64,000 bases of DNA from Dictyophora rubrovolvata (Eukaryota; Basidiomycota; Agaricomycetes; Phallales; Phallaceae): the NCBI GenBank assembly GCA_029959195.1, contig CP114118.1:310001-374000 (forward strand). The letters run 5' to 3'. Positions 22,376-33,479 of the stretch are shown one piece after another (position 1 is the stretch's first letter; every line of letters starts with the position of its first letter). The translations under genes were made by a program, and so were the position numbers. Under the pieces are notes generated by a model, which saw only the letters and a program-made list of their open reading frames with translations, did no database searches and was not told the origin of the DNA.

Positions 22376-24569
22376 TTAGAAGATGACAAGAACGGCTTCG
22401 CTCCCTCGAACAACAACTTTATTACCCTCAGAAAGAGTCTCCAAAACCTCCGTTCCACTCGCAGTCCCATTAGTAAACGCCTGACCGGCCCAAGTAGCAG
22501 AATCAGAATCCTTCGAATCAAGTCCCGAAGCTGTCAATCTTTTAACAACAGGACCGGTTTCGCGGCTGGATGTTGGCGAGCTAGAGCTCTGAACCTCCAT
22601 AGACCGCCTCCCACTTTTTGGGATAAAAGGGCTTAAATCAAAGCTGACACTCCCATCGTCTTGTGTGGGGGTTGTGATGTTGCGAATGGCGGTATTGATG
22701 ATAGCAAGTCGCGCGATACCGTCCCGTCGTACAGTGTCGTCCCAGACGGCGTATACCGCAACGCTAGGTGCTTCGGGGATGTTGATGAGCTGGAGACGGG
22801 AGAGGCCGGACGATCCTACTGTTTCGGTTATGAGGAGGTAGGCTACGAAACTGGGTGATGCGCGGGCGGTGCCGTATCGTGCTGAGGGGATGGGATACCA
22901 TAAGTCATACTGCCACCGTGGTAATGTCAACCATTGGTGAAAGAATGAGAAAGAAAGGAGATGGTCTATATACCCAGGAGAAACCGACTGTGTTTGCTTG
23001 ATCTGAACTTTGGAAGACTAGTGTAGCGCCTTGGTGGAGATACATTCGGGATATGTTCAAGGATGCGCCGTAGAGCACAGCTAAGAAAAAGAACAGTTTA
23101 TAGTTCCGTTCCAAGTTTTCAGCAGTAAAAAACGTACTATCGGCTAACCAAATAGCTTGTCCGAATGTATCCGTTACATTTTCTTTCCCGCTACATGAAA
23201 TTGAGTTATATTCTCCTATAACGAATTCTTGACCTCGAGCTCGGGCGGCCGAGATTTGTGGGATCCATAGATCCAAATATGCCTATATATATTTCAATAT
23301 TACTGAAGGTAGTCTGGATATAATGTATGTTAACTGTGATATTTTGATGGTTTACCAAGGCTGGAAGAGTCGCCAAAGCATTTCGGACGGGATCGCAGGT
23401 AGAATATTGATATCTTCACGATGATGCATGACGTTTATAAGTGTAAAATTTAAAAGGGACGTACGCATGCTGGTCGAACAGTTTGACAACACCGGTTGAA
23501 TCTATCCCTTCTTCAATAGTTGAAACTGTGGTCATAGGAGCCGAAGAAGTAGGATTTATGGCGAAAGCACCGGATTGGAAGATGTGTTTGAAAAGTTTGA
23601 GTTCCTCTGACAAAGCTGATGTCCAATTCTAGGATAAAATTTTTCCAGTGAAATGTTTTCTTTTCGCGTTAATGGGAAGAACTAACGAGAAATTGATCAG
23701 TGTAATCCAGCGACGTCCAATTTTCGGGACGAAGATTTCCTGCGTATTGATCGGGCTCGTTACCCACTACAAATCCAAGAAAAAAGATCCCAAAACACGA
23801 AAATAGTCAGTAATATATCTCACGTTCTAAAGAATAAATCCTGTCCCATCCCAAATGCTCGATTGCAGCCACGATTTCCCCTTGAGCTATCTCCACGGAG
23901 TTATTACCAAGGTTCGCGTCAACTACGAAAAGAGATGTATTTGGAAAGTTGTGATGGGATTGGAAGAAGTCAGGACCGCTGAATAGTTTTTTTTTATTCC
24001 AATGTTTGTTTTTTGCGAAATGTGATGAAAGACGAACTATGTTGTACGGTAAACGCCACCTGTCTATATATCATTATATTATTGAGTTACTTGTAAAGAA
24101 TATGAAGAAACATAACGACGTACGGGACTCAGATCATTTACTAGAGCGGGGGCATTTGGATCAAAAATAGAGCTGTCACTGGTAAACGTATTCGTGAATT
24201 AACAGCAGTGCAATCATAAGTTTTTCGGTTTCCCATACACGGTTATTCCCCCGGGACGAATACCCGGTCCTAAGCCTGTTCGCTCAACAAGGCGATTCAT
24301 GAGCTCTTGTGTCAGGGTATTAGGATTGGTAGCATTTCCTGCAAAATCGGGGAAATAGGCAAGCTCAAAGGAGAAGGATGCCAAGCGGCGGTCCAGATAT
24401 TGGGAAGCGGCGTTGCCAGGGGCTGCGATAGTGATTTTAAGTTAAACACATTATAGTCAAAACACTGACTATTGGAAACATCGCGCAGAGAAACAGCGTC
24501 GCGACCGCTTTGACTGGCTCGCGTAAGACCAGAGAAAAGTAAGAAAGACACAAAGCTACGGATGAACAT
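22376..24569 (-). CDS. Secreted GH79-type glycoside hydrolase (beta-glucuronidase-like)
   Basis: Minus-strand gene with about nine exons. A signal peptide (MFIRSFVSFLLFSGLTRASQ) starts at 24569. The catalytic barrel shows SLELGNEPDQYAGNLRPENW (likely acid/base Glu) and EFVIGEYNSISCSGK (likely nucleophile Glu), followed by DTFGQAIWLAD, YGASLNISRMYLHQGATLVF and WYDLWYPIPSARYGTARASP. The last exon forms a beta-sandwich C-terminal domain (AVYAVWDDTVRRDGIARLAI to GNKVVVRGSEAVLVIF), as in the fungal GH79 group acting on glucuronic acid residues of arabinogalactan. The frame is intact in the parts read, and the enzyme is predicted to act outside the cell on plant or wall polysaccharides. Exact substrate is inferred from family only. 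Confidence 0.85.
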
Positions 24570-25693
24570 GATACGACGACTTTCGACGAGTTGGACGAAT
24601 GATACGTTCACATGTATACATTATATATAATACGAGTTCTAGCTTGTTGAACCAGATGATTTCGGAGAAAACCATCACGTGTAAACTGAACGGACCGCGA
24701 TGATCGAAGCCACATCAGAATGACGACGTGGCTATAGTTTATGGTTTTTTTTATGGCCAGTCACCGTGACTGAGGCTACGACGAATGAATACGTATTGTG
24801 CCAAATTAAAGAGAGGATTTTGAGATTTTCAAGTTAGAGAATAAATGGGTCATTTAAGATGAGAATACCATTGTACATTCATGTAATTCACTCACGTCAT
24901 GCATCCAACCACCCAGCCATTGGTTTAAATTTAATTACTAATATTCACAGCTTGCCGAGAATTCTTGAAGAATAGAATATAAGCCGGGATAGCGTACGTG
25001 TAAGTGCTAAAAGTTGAAACGGTAGAGAAAAGAATGCAAATTGGGCGCCCACATTTAGCTCCCTGGGCGTCTTGAGATAAAGCTGAGAGAACGAATTTAC
25101 TCCGACCAAATTTCGACCAAATTTCGCACTAATATTGTGGGGCTCACATTGTATTAGTGAATATCAATGTTGAAATATTCTTCACTCAAGCTTAAACCAA
25201 CCTTTTCTCACTAAATAAATTAGTCTTCATCGGGTTTAGATCACCCCGACTCGGATACACATTGACAATTCATGGTCTCTGTTCGAGTAATACTGCGAGG
25301 GATCCGCAACTTAGACAATCACGGACTTCTAAGTTTTCAGGTAAACCGGAGGGGTGATTTACATGTAAATTGATCGATTGTGCGTCCGATCGCGATGCAG
25401 AATAATTTATTCACTGTTGTGTTTCACATCTTCAAGTTGTGCCAGCTTTCTCTTGACCATATGTGTGCGTAGGGTGGTCGACCAGTCAGCCATTTCTTTT
25501 TCGTGCGCGCGGCGCTGTCTGGATATCGTCCCTCGAGTTAATAAGATGGTGATATTAGTATACTTATATTCAAAACGCAAGTAAAGTTTCGTTACGAAAA
25601 ACTGGTACAATAAATAAATGCAATAATTCCGAGGTATACAACGATGAGGTGAAGTCGGTTTCATGGCGAATTGCTTGATAATTGCTGGCATGA
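24570..25693. other. Intergenic, no gene recognised
   Basis: AT-rich stretch between the GH79 promoter and the 3' end of the GDT1-type gene. A TATATATAATA run at about 24622-24632 lies 55-60 bp upstream of the GH79 ATG and may be its TATA element. Confidence 0.45.
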
Positions 25694-26648
25694 TCATGAG
25701 TCATGAAGGTACGATAATGCGCTGTCTTGTGTCCACGCCTCGTAGAAATAGATTAAACCGAAAAGCAAGAAGAGCACGGAACCACCTAATGTGACTGTCG
25801 TACCAGGATTGAGAAAGGTTGGTTGAATATATCACATAGGTTTAACGAACGAATAAAACATACCGTGCTTTACTGAGATTTTGGTAGATAACCATCTTCC
25901 TCCGATTACAGCTACGGCTGTACAGCAGGAATGTCCGAGGCTAGTTCCAAGAGCAACAACATATAGGTTCTGGGCAAGGTAGAGGATGATCAATTTTTTA
26001 AGTCAACCACGTTTAAATATTACGTACATGTGCTGCAGCCAACGCAATGGTCGCAATCTGGCTACGATCACCCCATTCACCCAAAAAAGTAAGGATAAAA
26101 GCTTGCACGAAAACAGGGCCGAAAAGTAATGAAAAGAAGTTACGGGCGCCCTCTCTTAAGGTTGAGGAGGAACCATCACGTTTGGGCTTGGACCTTCTTG
26201 AACCAGATTCAAGAGCTTCTAAAGGGATGACTTCACCATCCACCCCTCGGGCACCCGTCCCATCAAGCTTGGCTTCCTCCTCTTCAAGCTCCTCCTCTAC
26301 CTCCTTCAATTCTTCCTGTATATGATCGCTACCAGCTTTCATCTCTCTTCCTTCGCGCAACATTTTAAATCCAAAAACGAGGAACAACACCCCAGCGGCA
26401 GCTTGTGTCCATCTCCGTGGAATGAGCGCGGGTAAAATATGACCCATGGCTGCTGAAAGACACGACATGACAACTAGCGAGCCGAATGCGCCCGCAAAGA
26501 CTACTCCTCGAGGATGTCGCATCGCCATGATTGCTGCGATGAGGAAGGTTTTGTCGCCTATCTCGGAGGCTAGAATCATTACGAAGGACTGGGCGAAGGC
26601 ACCGTGCGCTAGAGCGTTTAGCTCGTCTTTTGCAAGCATGTTTTCCAT
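25694..26648 (-). CDS. GDT1/TMEM165-family (UPF0016) cation transporter
   Basis: Starts MENMLAKDELNALAHGAFAQ at 26648 (the frame is open to 26810, but the shorter start fits better) and ends DSALSYLHDS. Both signature motifs of the family are present: LASEIGDKTFLIAAIMAMRH in the first half and FLGEWGDRSQIATIAL in the second, each followed by hydrophobic helices, giving about six membrane spans. The central loop is acidic, with a Glu-rich coiled-coil-like stretch (EELKEVEEELEEEEAKL). Two introns interrupt the second half. Family members exchange Ca2+ or Mn2+ for protons in Golgi-type membranes and support glycosylation; that role is inferred. Confidence 0.9.
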
Positions 26649-27417
26649 GAGTCTGATCTTATTTGAGTTCCTTTTAAGAGATCTAGGCAAGACAGTATAA
26701 TGATAAAGGGAGATTAGGAAAAGAGGACGCAGAAGGTAAACGGGCGGAGGAAACGAATTAGTGGTTATAGCTTGGACCGGGACGGAGTTGGAAATTTGGG
26801 AGTCAATCACTTGATCCAGGTGCCCTCATCCTGTGACTTTCTTCAATTTACTCCAACCTACCCAAAAATACAGAAATCTTCCAGGTTTGAGCAATACTAT
26901 TCTTCCGACTCGGACTGTCCGTAATTAGCAGGAACTTCGGATTGACGTCGACCCGGTATATTTATAATCTGTATGTCATAAATACTACGGATCCGGAGGA
27001 TTTGGCCAGGGAACGCGCTCATGTCTTGGGCTCATGAAAATTCGATTGTACATATTCAATTGATCGAGGAACCAGGTTGCCACGATAGCGTCGTCGACCT
27101 TAAAATAAACAAGCGAAGAGGCCATACTTGAGTTATGACAGCCCGCCTTTGACGAAACTCCTGCAGTGGTCTTACCGACAAACCTTCGACGAAAGCGAGA
27201 ACGTTGAAGTCACAATCCTATTGTATTAGTTACTGTGACGACGGAAATGCGCTCTTGCGATTTTGCGAAACATAATCTCGATTTCTCGCGGAATAAAAGG
27301 AGATACAAGCACAGATATCATGTTAAAAGCAAATATGACAGCGATTAACAAGCCATTCACTCGAGTCATCCATCGTGTTGAACCTGGGACTTTTTTCAGG
27401 GAGAGAGGGAGAGATAG
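26649..27417. other. Intergenic, possible small unrecognised frames
   Basis: On the minus strand 27290-26990 has short open pieces (MFRKIARAHFRRHS, then DDAIVATWFLDQLNMYNRIF), but no splice pattern joins them convincingly. Nothing else was recognised. Confidence 0.4.
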
Positions 27418-27690
27418 ATATTGTGAGTGTTTTTTCTCGTACTCCCTCACTGGCTGTAATTGTTCTCAGTTCACTTGCGGGCAGCAAGCGCTCACAACCG
27501 TCGTAGAATTTACTTCCATCTGACACTTGTTTGTACATGTTTTTCATGTGCTTTTATTTGCAGACCGCTTACAAGTTGTCATCTAGTTTCGTAAGTACAT
27601 GAGACTCATGTGCCCAGACGACTACGGCGATCCCTATACCTCATTTTTTTTCGAAGGCTTAGAGTCTGGAGAGAATTTTTTTGGTTCTGT
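27418..27690 (+). pseudogene. Fragment of the Ser-rich surface protein gene
   Basis: 27418-27475 matches intron 1 of the Ser-rich gene at 11748-13385 (shared ATTGTGAGTGTTTTT, then CTCGTACT and GGCTGTA). After about 115 bp of unrelated sequence, 27594-27690 matches the start of exon 2 (shared CCCAGACGACT, CGAAGGCTTAGA, CTGGAGAGA, TTGGTTCTGTA). In the exon-2 frame a stop appears and one indel is evident, so this is a decayed piece with no start or 3' part. It lies immediately upstream of the duplicated peptidase copy. Confidence 0.75.
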
Positions 27691-27869
27691 ACACCCATCC
27701 GCCTTCCCGGCCCCCGCCCCTCATCCTCCCTCATCGCGCGTCCCGGATGATCAACTGCATCAGTTTTTCTGGTACGTGTTACATTCGGGCTCGCACAGGA
27801 CCGCAGGCTCGCACGGACGAGCATTTATACCCGAAACCTATAGTACCCGCAGGGTCGACTTCCATCAGG

Positions 27870-28149
27870 AAACCGTGTCAGCGAAACTATCTAAACTTCA
27901 AGACTCAGCATACAGCTACGTCGGTTCGTATCATGAAAGTTCTGTAGGCGCTATTGCACTATGGAATGTGTGGAATAAGACCTTAAGTTGACATATCACA
28001 CGTGCGCATGCATGAATCACAGCCGTATATTCCGTCGCCGCATGCTATACAAAGAAACGGCGACGAGCTCCCATTTAAATAGGGCTACTCAACCCCGACT
28101 TCATCACCTTCTTCTTCTTCTCCTCCAATATCCTACCCACTTTCAAAAA
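27870..28149 (+). promoter_or_regulatory. Upstream region of the peptidase pseudogene, shared with the left-edge copy
   Basis: 27885-28040 aligns with 640-480 read on the minus strand. 28041-28149 lies immediately 5' of the ATG and contains CATTTAAATAGG and a CTTCTTCTTCTTCTCC tract, plausible core promoter and pyrimidine-rich start region. This was probably the promoter before the coding part decayed. Confidence 0.4.
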
Positions 28150-30054
28150 ATGTCGTCAATTTTTGCTTTTATTTTACTTCTCAATGCCGTCTTGGCATCA
28201 CCTTCAGTACATCATTCCCAAGTAACAGAATCGTCGGTTTCGGTGTCCGATAGTGGCCGTATCCATGCAACTGGCGAAATTGATGCAGATGAGGTGAGAG
28301 GCAGAGAGCTAGCATTGTATGAACATCTTAACGTGTATTAAAATTGACAACCAAATGCAAAGGCTCGAGGCAACCTAATGGCTAGACAAACGATCATAGA
28401 GAACACTATCCCCATGCCCATGACTTGTAATAAAGTAAAGTTATGTTTTTTTCTCGTTTCTACTGTCTTTTTAACTCGAATGCGTACCGTTCCACCAAGG
28501 TTCTATGCTTTGTTGTTGTTGGCATCGGTACACTCCCTAATAACTATAGCCTTATGGTGGACACGTAAATACTCGCGATGTTTAAATTATTGAGCAGCTA
28601 TTAATGCTGCCCTTGCTAATACAGGCTTCACCCCAAACCTTTGTAGGGGCCAAGAAACCTTTCGTTTCAACTTCATCCACATCTCCAACTGGCCAAAACA
28701 TATCAATTGTTTACAACGGTAACACATTTGTAAGTATTAATTTCTCTTTACCGAGTATATCGTCTGATTCTGTAAAAGTCCGGACACGAAGGTATGCCCC
28801 GTCATCTAGGTTCTACAGACTACGATTAGCAATACCCTCTCCAAGTTCTTGATATAGTTACCCTTGCACCGGACTTTGTCGTCAACCCACAAAGCATTCT
28901 GATCGTGAGCGATACTGCAGATTTTGTGGGTAAGCCCTGCCGGTTTCTTAATACCTGAAAACATTGGATGCATTAATCGGAAGGTCTCGATGGAGCTCTT
29001 GGTTTAGGCTCGTGACCAGTGAAAAGTTTACATCTGATTCACCGACCAATATATAGCACGTTTTCCCATCATCTCCGGTATTCCTACTGAGGTTCAGGTA
29101 AGTATTCAAATAATCCCAAGTTGATCGGAAGTTAATACTACCACGCAGAATCTCCAAACACAAGGTCTCCATTATAACCTCGTCAAACTGCCAACATCAA
29201 TAACGTTGAGTTTCTATAGGTCTCATTCAGTCCCGCACTTTTGGCATTCTCTCCCAACCACCTGGCCTGTCTGACGCTGTTCCTGGTACAATCTTCTTTG
29301 GCGGCACCGATTCAAGTAACCTTACGTCTGAAATTGAGTTTTTCCCCATCACTCAATCAACAGTTGGGGGAGCAAATAGAACATGGGCGTTAGAAATGGA
29401 CGTCACGTGCGTAATATGAGACAACTTTCTCAGCATCAACGTTCTGATTCCTGAATAGGTATGGCACGACCGATCTCCTGTCAAACGGGGTTGTTTTAAT
29501 GAGTAAGAACTAGTAAGAACTATATTTGTTATTCTGATGTAATATTTCTGAAGATCCTAGTAAAACCGGTATTGTAATGGCTGCTGATGTATTTCAGCAT
29601 TATCAGGAAGCAACGGGAGCTGACTTCGGTGATGAAAGCGGGCTTCTGGTGGTCACGCTTGACCAGACCGGAGCCCTCCTACCTCTCAATTTCACAGTCT
29701 TAGGGGCGAGTATTCCTTTTTTTTCTTTTTGTATCTCATCATTCAGCTGGACTATCCTAAAGCATTCGTACTCTTTGTCAGCAAATGCGCAAATAAGGCC
29801 ACGTGCACCTGATCAGGACTTCGACAGAGTGTTCTTGATCCCAACCCCCAACCAAGCTTCCAGCAAAGAAACCTTTGGCGTCGTCCTAGGTACCGCTTTC
29901 GCGTACGACAACATTTATATTCATAACATTTTATATTACTCAAATTTATCTATACGCGTTTCTTTTTAGTTCGTACTTCTTTACTGCTTACGACGACCAG
30001 AATGGTCTTGTTGGAATAGCTACGACCACGTTTACGGATTCTGCTGTTAATTGA
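28150..30054 (+). pseudogene. Decayed polyporopepsin-like A1 aspartic peptidase
   Basis: Exon 1 (28150-28293) encodes a signal peptide (MSSIFAFILLLNAVLA) and propeptide start, exon 2 is 28363-28426. Later pieces are recognisable: GIGTLPNNYSLMVDT (first catalytic Asp), SPQTFVGAKKPF, TLAPDFVVNPQSILIVSDTA, GLDGALGLG, SRTFGILSQPPGLSDAVPGT, IFFGGTDSSNLTSEIEFFPI and SYFTAYDDQNGLVGIATTTF. At the second active site the protein reads TGIVMAADVF where active enzymes have GIVDTGTTL-type residues before the ADVF-like segment, so the second catalytic Asp block is missing. Several joins (after VDT, before TLAPD, after GLG) cannot be made in frame with GT-AG splices. It is therefore a probable pseudogene, though unusual splicing cannot be excluded. 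Confidence 0.7.
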
Positions 30055-30189
30055 CGTCCCAACTACCAAATTGTCATTCTTGGTGTAAAAACGCCTATTG
30101 GAACATCATTTATTTATGTACAAAGAATGACCAAGTTGCATTGACTGTATCGAATTGAAGCGGTATGAGTGTTCACATATGCTGATCGG

Positions 30190-30269
30190 GACAGACGTTT
30201 CTTTCATTCCCCACCGCTCACCCTTCTAATCATACAACTCGATATCCTTCACCACCAGCGAGCTGACAA
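30190..30269 (-). pseudogene. 3' fragment of an MFS transporter gene
   Basis: On the minus strand this encodes LVVKDIELYD, a stop, then KGERWGMKE, matching FVMKEIELHDEKDERWGMKE at the end of the intact MFS gene (31321-33479). DNA identity with 31355-31430 is clear by eye, and both copies are in the same orientation about 1.1 kb apart. The copy stops exactly where the solo LTR at 30270 begins. Confidence 0.75.
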
Positions 30270-30484
30270 TGTGAAGTCTCCAAGATTTGTAGACTACACA
30301 AGCTTCAAAGAGACTTAACGGTTCGGACAATAGAGTGTTCCAATGTCTCGTCAATTCGAAACCGGGGCCACTAAATACAAAAGGCAGTCGTTTATATATC
30401 TTTCGAGCTTGAATGATTAAGTAAGAAAGGGAGAAAGAAAGCTTAAGTAAATGGGATTGAGTAAGGGGAATTAACTAAGTAACA
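30270..30484 (-). mobile_element. Solo-LTR-like element related to the one at 47623-47890
   Basis: Begins TGTGAAGTCT and ends AAGTAACA. Read in reverse it matches the element at 47623-47890 along its length, including TTTATATATCTTT, GTAGACTACACAAGCTT and AAGGGGAATT. No target duplication is visible, which suggests later rearrangement. It separates an MFS fragment from a P450 fragment. It is a non-coding fossil, older than or more rearranged than its relative. Confidence 0.7.
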
Positions 30485-30519
30485 TCGAATAGAGTCGACG
30501 CTGTCAAATTTCATATTTT

Positions 30520-30867
30520 CGTTGTACCAATGCCCGACCACCTGGGTTGAAGTTGAAACTTTCCAAATTAGGGTTTGTCCCGGTCGACAGCTCGCTGAAG
30601 CCGCTCTCTTCATTTCGATGGCAACGATCGTGTCTTGTTTCGATATATCATCAAAAGGCGCTGATCCGCTGCCCGAGTTGAAGTTTACGTCTGGTTTCGT
30701 CAGGTATTGTTTAAGAAATTTAACTATCGTCATTTATTCAACAATGTTATAGACGTCCAATATTATTCCCAGTAAACATCACTCCTCGAAGTCCGAAATG
30801 GAAGGAAATAATCGAACGCGAAGCCTTATTTGATGGAAATAATCTGCCCTTAGCTGAGCGTGTATAA
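30520..30867 (+). pseudogene. 3' fragment of a cytochrome P450 gene
   Basis: The frame 30522-30703 encodes TTWVEVETFQIRVCPGRQLA followed by EAALFISMATIVSCFDISSK, which is the haem-binding cysteine region (RxCPGR) and the helix after it. A 49-bp GT-AG intron (30704-30752) leads to the last exon (RRPILFPVNITPRSPKWKEI), ending at 30867. These are the last about 100 residues of a fungal P450 of roughly 500. The rest, including the I-helix and ExxR motif, is absent; upstream lies the solo LTR. The remaining exons are open, so the truncation may be fairly recent. Confidence 0.8.
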
Positions 30868-30875
30868 TTTATAAT

Positions 30876-30935
30876 CAATCTATAACTTCTCCCAGTCGAA
30901 AAAATCAATTTATAATTTATCCCGGTCGAAAAAGA
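30876..30935. repeat. Two-unit 30-bp tandem repeat
   Basis: Units at 30876-30905 and 30906-30935 share CAATYTATAAYTT and TCCCRGTCGAAAAA. It lies just after the P450 fragment. No function is evident. Confidence 0.6.
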
Positions 30936-31320
30936 TAATAAAAACAATAATTCAAACCGAGTTAGTGAGCAGAATTTCTGAATTTTTAGTTTGATCAGGG
31001 CCTTCACTTGAAACATAGAAGTGTATGCATTCCCTTTAAACCCGGAGTAGCTACTACAATAAGGATCGCGGACCTTCCTTAGGAACACGAGCGACGCAAA
31101 TGAATATTGGTTGTAGGCCATGACGAACGATGCGGGTGGGAGGATGTATGAGGGCCCCTGGGCACGCATCTCCTAGTACATATTGGAATTTTTAATAAAT
31201 TAAGGCGAAACTGTCGCCACCCATGATACACCAATTGTAAGATCTAGGAAGTCTTTCCTAAATTAAACTAACAGAATTGCATAATTATTAGAAGCTTAAA
31301 AAAAAGTTCAAGTCATCACA

Positions 31321-33479
31321 TCAAGCATCTTGACCATCAGCAGGCTTTGATGTGGCAGCTTCCTTCATTCCCCATCGCTCATCTTTCTCATCATGCAACT
31401 CAATCTCCTTCATCACAAACGAACTGAATAGACCTAAAACAGAAATGCCCAACAAAACAAACCACAATATTCTAAGAGATTGTGCAAAGGCGTTTTGTAC
31501 CTCGAAACGTATGCCATCAGGTAAGCTCGAGATTTGGGGAATAGAAGAATAGGCCAAGTCGACGCCAGCTGAGACATTTTGGAGAAATTGTTGAGGAAGG
31601 CGGGATTTTAGCTGGTTTTGCAGGACGGTGCCGCCGATGGTTATACCCCATGCCTAGATGATGTTTTTTTTTAAGTTTCCGAACAGATAGTCTAGAATGG
31701 TATGGTATTACCTGGAAGAAGGACCGGAGGAATATAAATACTGCGAGGGCCGTGCCATTGTCTGAAACGGGAAGGGGGGAAAGGATAGGGAACGTAGTAG
31801 CGGTGAACTTCGAAAAATGTAATAAGAGCCCGTGTCAAAATTTTGTCCTCTGACAAACTTACCAAAAGGCCCAAGCCCATACCGGTAAGTAATTGAAAAC
31901 CAACCCAGTTCCGGACGGCGCTCGTGACGTGAAGCGTCGTTTCTAGTCCTAAACCGAATATAATAAAACACCAGGCGATTACATTTTGAATGCGATATTT
32001 TTTCGTCGCAGCCGCGGTTGCCCCAGCAACAATGGCCATTGGGGCGATAGACAAGCTATAAGGAAGGATGTCTACACCACTTCGGACGGGCGAAGCTCCT
32101 TTACACGCCTGAAAATAGACAGGGAAATAAACTGTCAATGAAAAATTGGTGTTAGAAAATTTGAATAATTACTGATATGAGCAGGGCTTACACAATATTG
32201 CGGACACAACCAAACCATGAATTGACGTTCCGATATAGCTGGGGGGGGTTCCAGCCAAACAACGGAAATGTAAAGATTTTGTCACTCACCCGCTGACAGT
32301 AGTTCGGTTGGTAAACAGTCGTGGTATTAGGAATGGTTGCGCGGCTATAAGACTTTCATACAGAATCCAAGCGAGAACCCCAAAAAGTCCGAGAATGAGA
32401 GGGACCAAAACACGTGCTGAAGACCAGGAGAACTGGACACCTCCCCAAGTCAAGCCTATTAATGTAGAGGTTACAGAGGCGGTAACGATTAAATTTCCTC
32501 TATTTTTTTCTGTTAGTAAAGATATAGAGAGAAGACTGGCTCAAAGTGGGGCGTACATCCAATCGATCCGGCGAAGCTTTTCCGCGACACTAAGCTCTGG
32601 TACCTTCAAATTCAGACAGAATATGCAGGAAAATATGGCAATGCCAGTCAAAGGCAGGTTGAGATCTGAATTAAGATTTTCAGTGAATTGTTTGAGAATT
32701 CAAAAAACTGTGAAATACAAAATAAACCACGCCATGTCCAATCTTTCCTTGATGCAAATGCACCTCCCTGGATCAATTTAGATCAACCATCATGTGATAA
32801 AAATATGAACATACGACGGGGGGGCCCAGACAGGATGCTATTGACCAGACAAGACCGATCATTCCTTGATAGTTCCCCCTGGCCCGAAGCGGAATCATGT
32901 CCGAAAGAATCATCTCGGTCACCGTGAAAATTCCACCTGAACCTGCACCCTGCACGGCTATTATGGTATAAAATTAAATCACATCGCATCACTGAAAAGG
33001 AAAAACAAAATCAACTTCGTCCGGCGATGAGCATATTCAAGGACTGCGCGCCACCGCATACTGCACTCCCGGCTGCAAAGAAAAGAAGACAAACGAGCAA
33101 CACCGAGCGTCGCCCAAAATAATTTGCCAAATTTCCAGTGAATGGAATAGTGGCCACAGACGCTAGTGTATACGCAGACCCAACCCAAGAAAACTGCTCG
33201 CCATGAAATGAAGCGACAATGGTAGGTAAAGCGGTGGCCACGGCGGTCTAAAATATCAAAGAATATGAAAGGTAGTTGCGGCGCGCTCATTGAAAATTTA
33301 AAATTTACAGTATCAAGAGCAGCCAGAAATGTGCTGAGCATTATGCAGAACATTGCCATCCAAAAGCGGAAACCGCGATCGAAATCGGGTGTCGGTGATG
33401 CTTTGTCTGCCTCTAGTTTGGACACATCCGTGTTGGACGAGCCTTCTTCAGAGGTAACTGGCTTGGGTTCTTCAGACAT
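31321..33479 (-). CDS. MFS multidrug-type transporter (DHA2-like, 14 membrane spans)
   Basis: Starts MSEEPKPVTSEEGSSNTDVS with an acidic cytosolic tail, then the first span containing the antiporter motif LAALDTTAVATALPTIVASF (spliced), and NLANYFGRRSVLLVCLLFF, the loop 2-3 signature. Later exons give QGAGSGGIFTVTEMILSDMI, GMIGLVWSIASCLGPPVV, YYFPVYFQACKGASPVRSGV and GFQLLTGMGLGLL, and the protein ends KPADGQDA. Length (about 550-570 residues) and motifs fit fungal H+-driven exporters of drugs or secondary metabolites in the plasma membrane. About eight introns. A P450 fragment sits next door, but because it is truncated a working metabolite cluster is not supported. Confidence 0.87.

Noticed and set aside
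26990-27450. Small minus-strand gene built from MFRKIARAHFRRHS and DDAIVATWFLDQL
   Set aside because: No consistent GT-AG joins, no start context and no recognised family.
30520-33479. A P450-MFS secondary metabolite cluster
   Set aside because: The P450 is only a C-terminal fragment and no backbone synthase is present.
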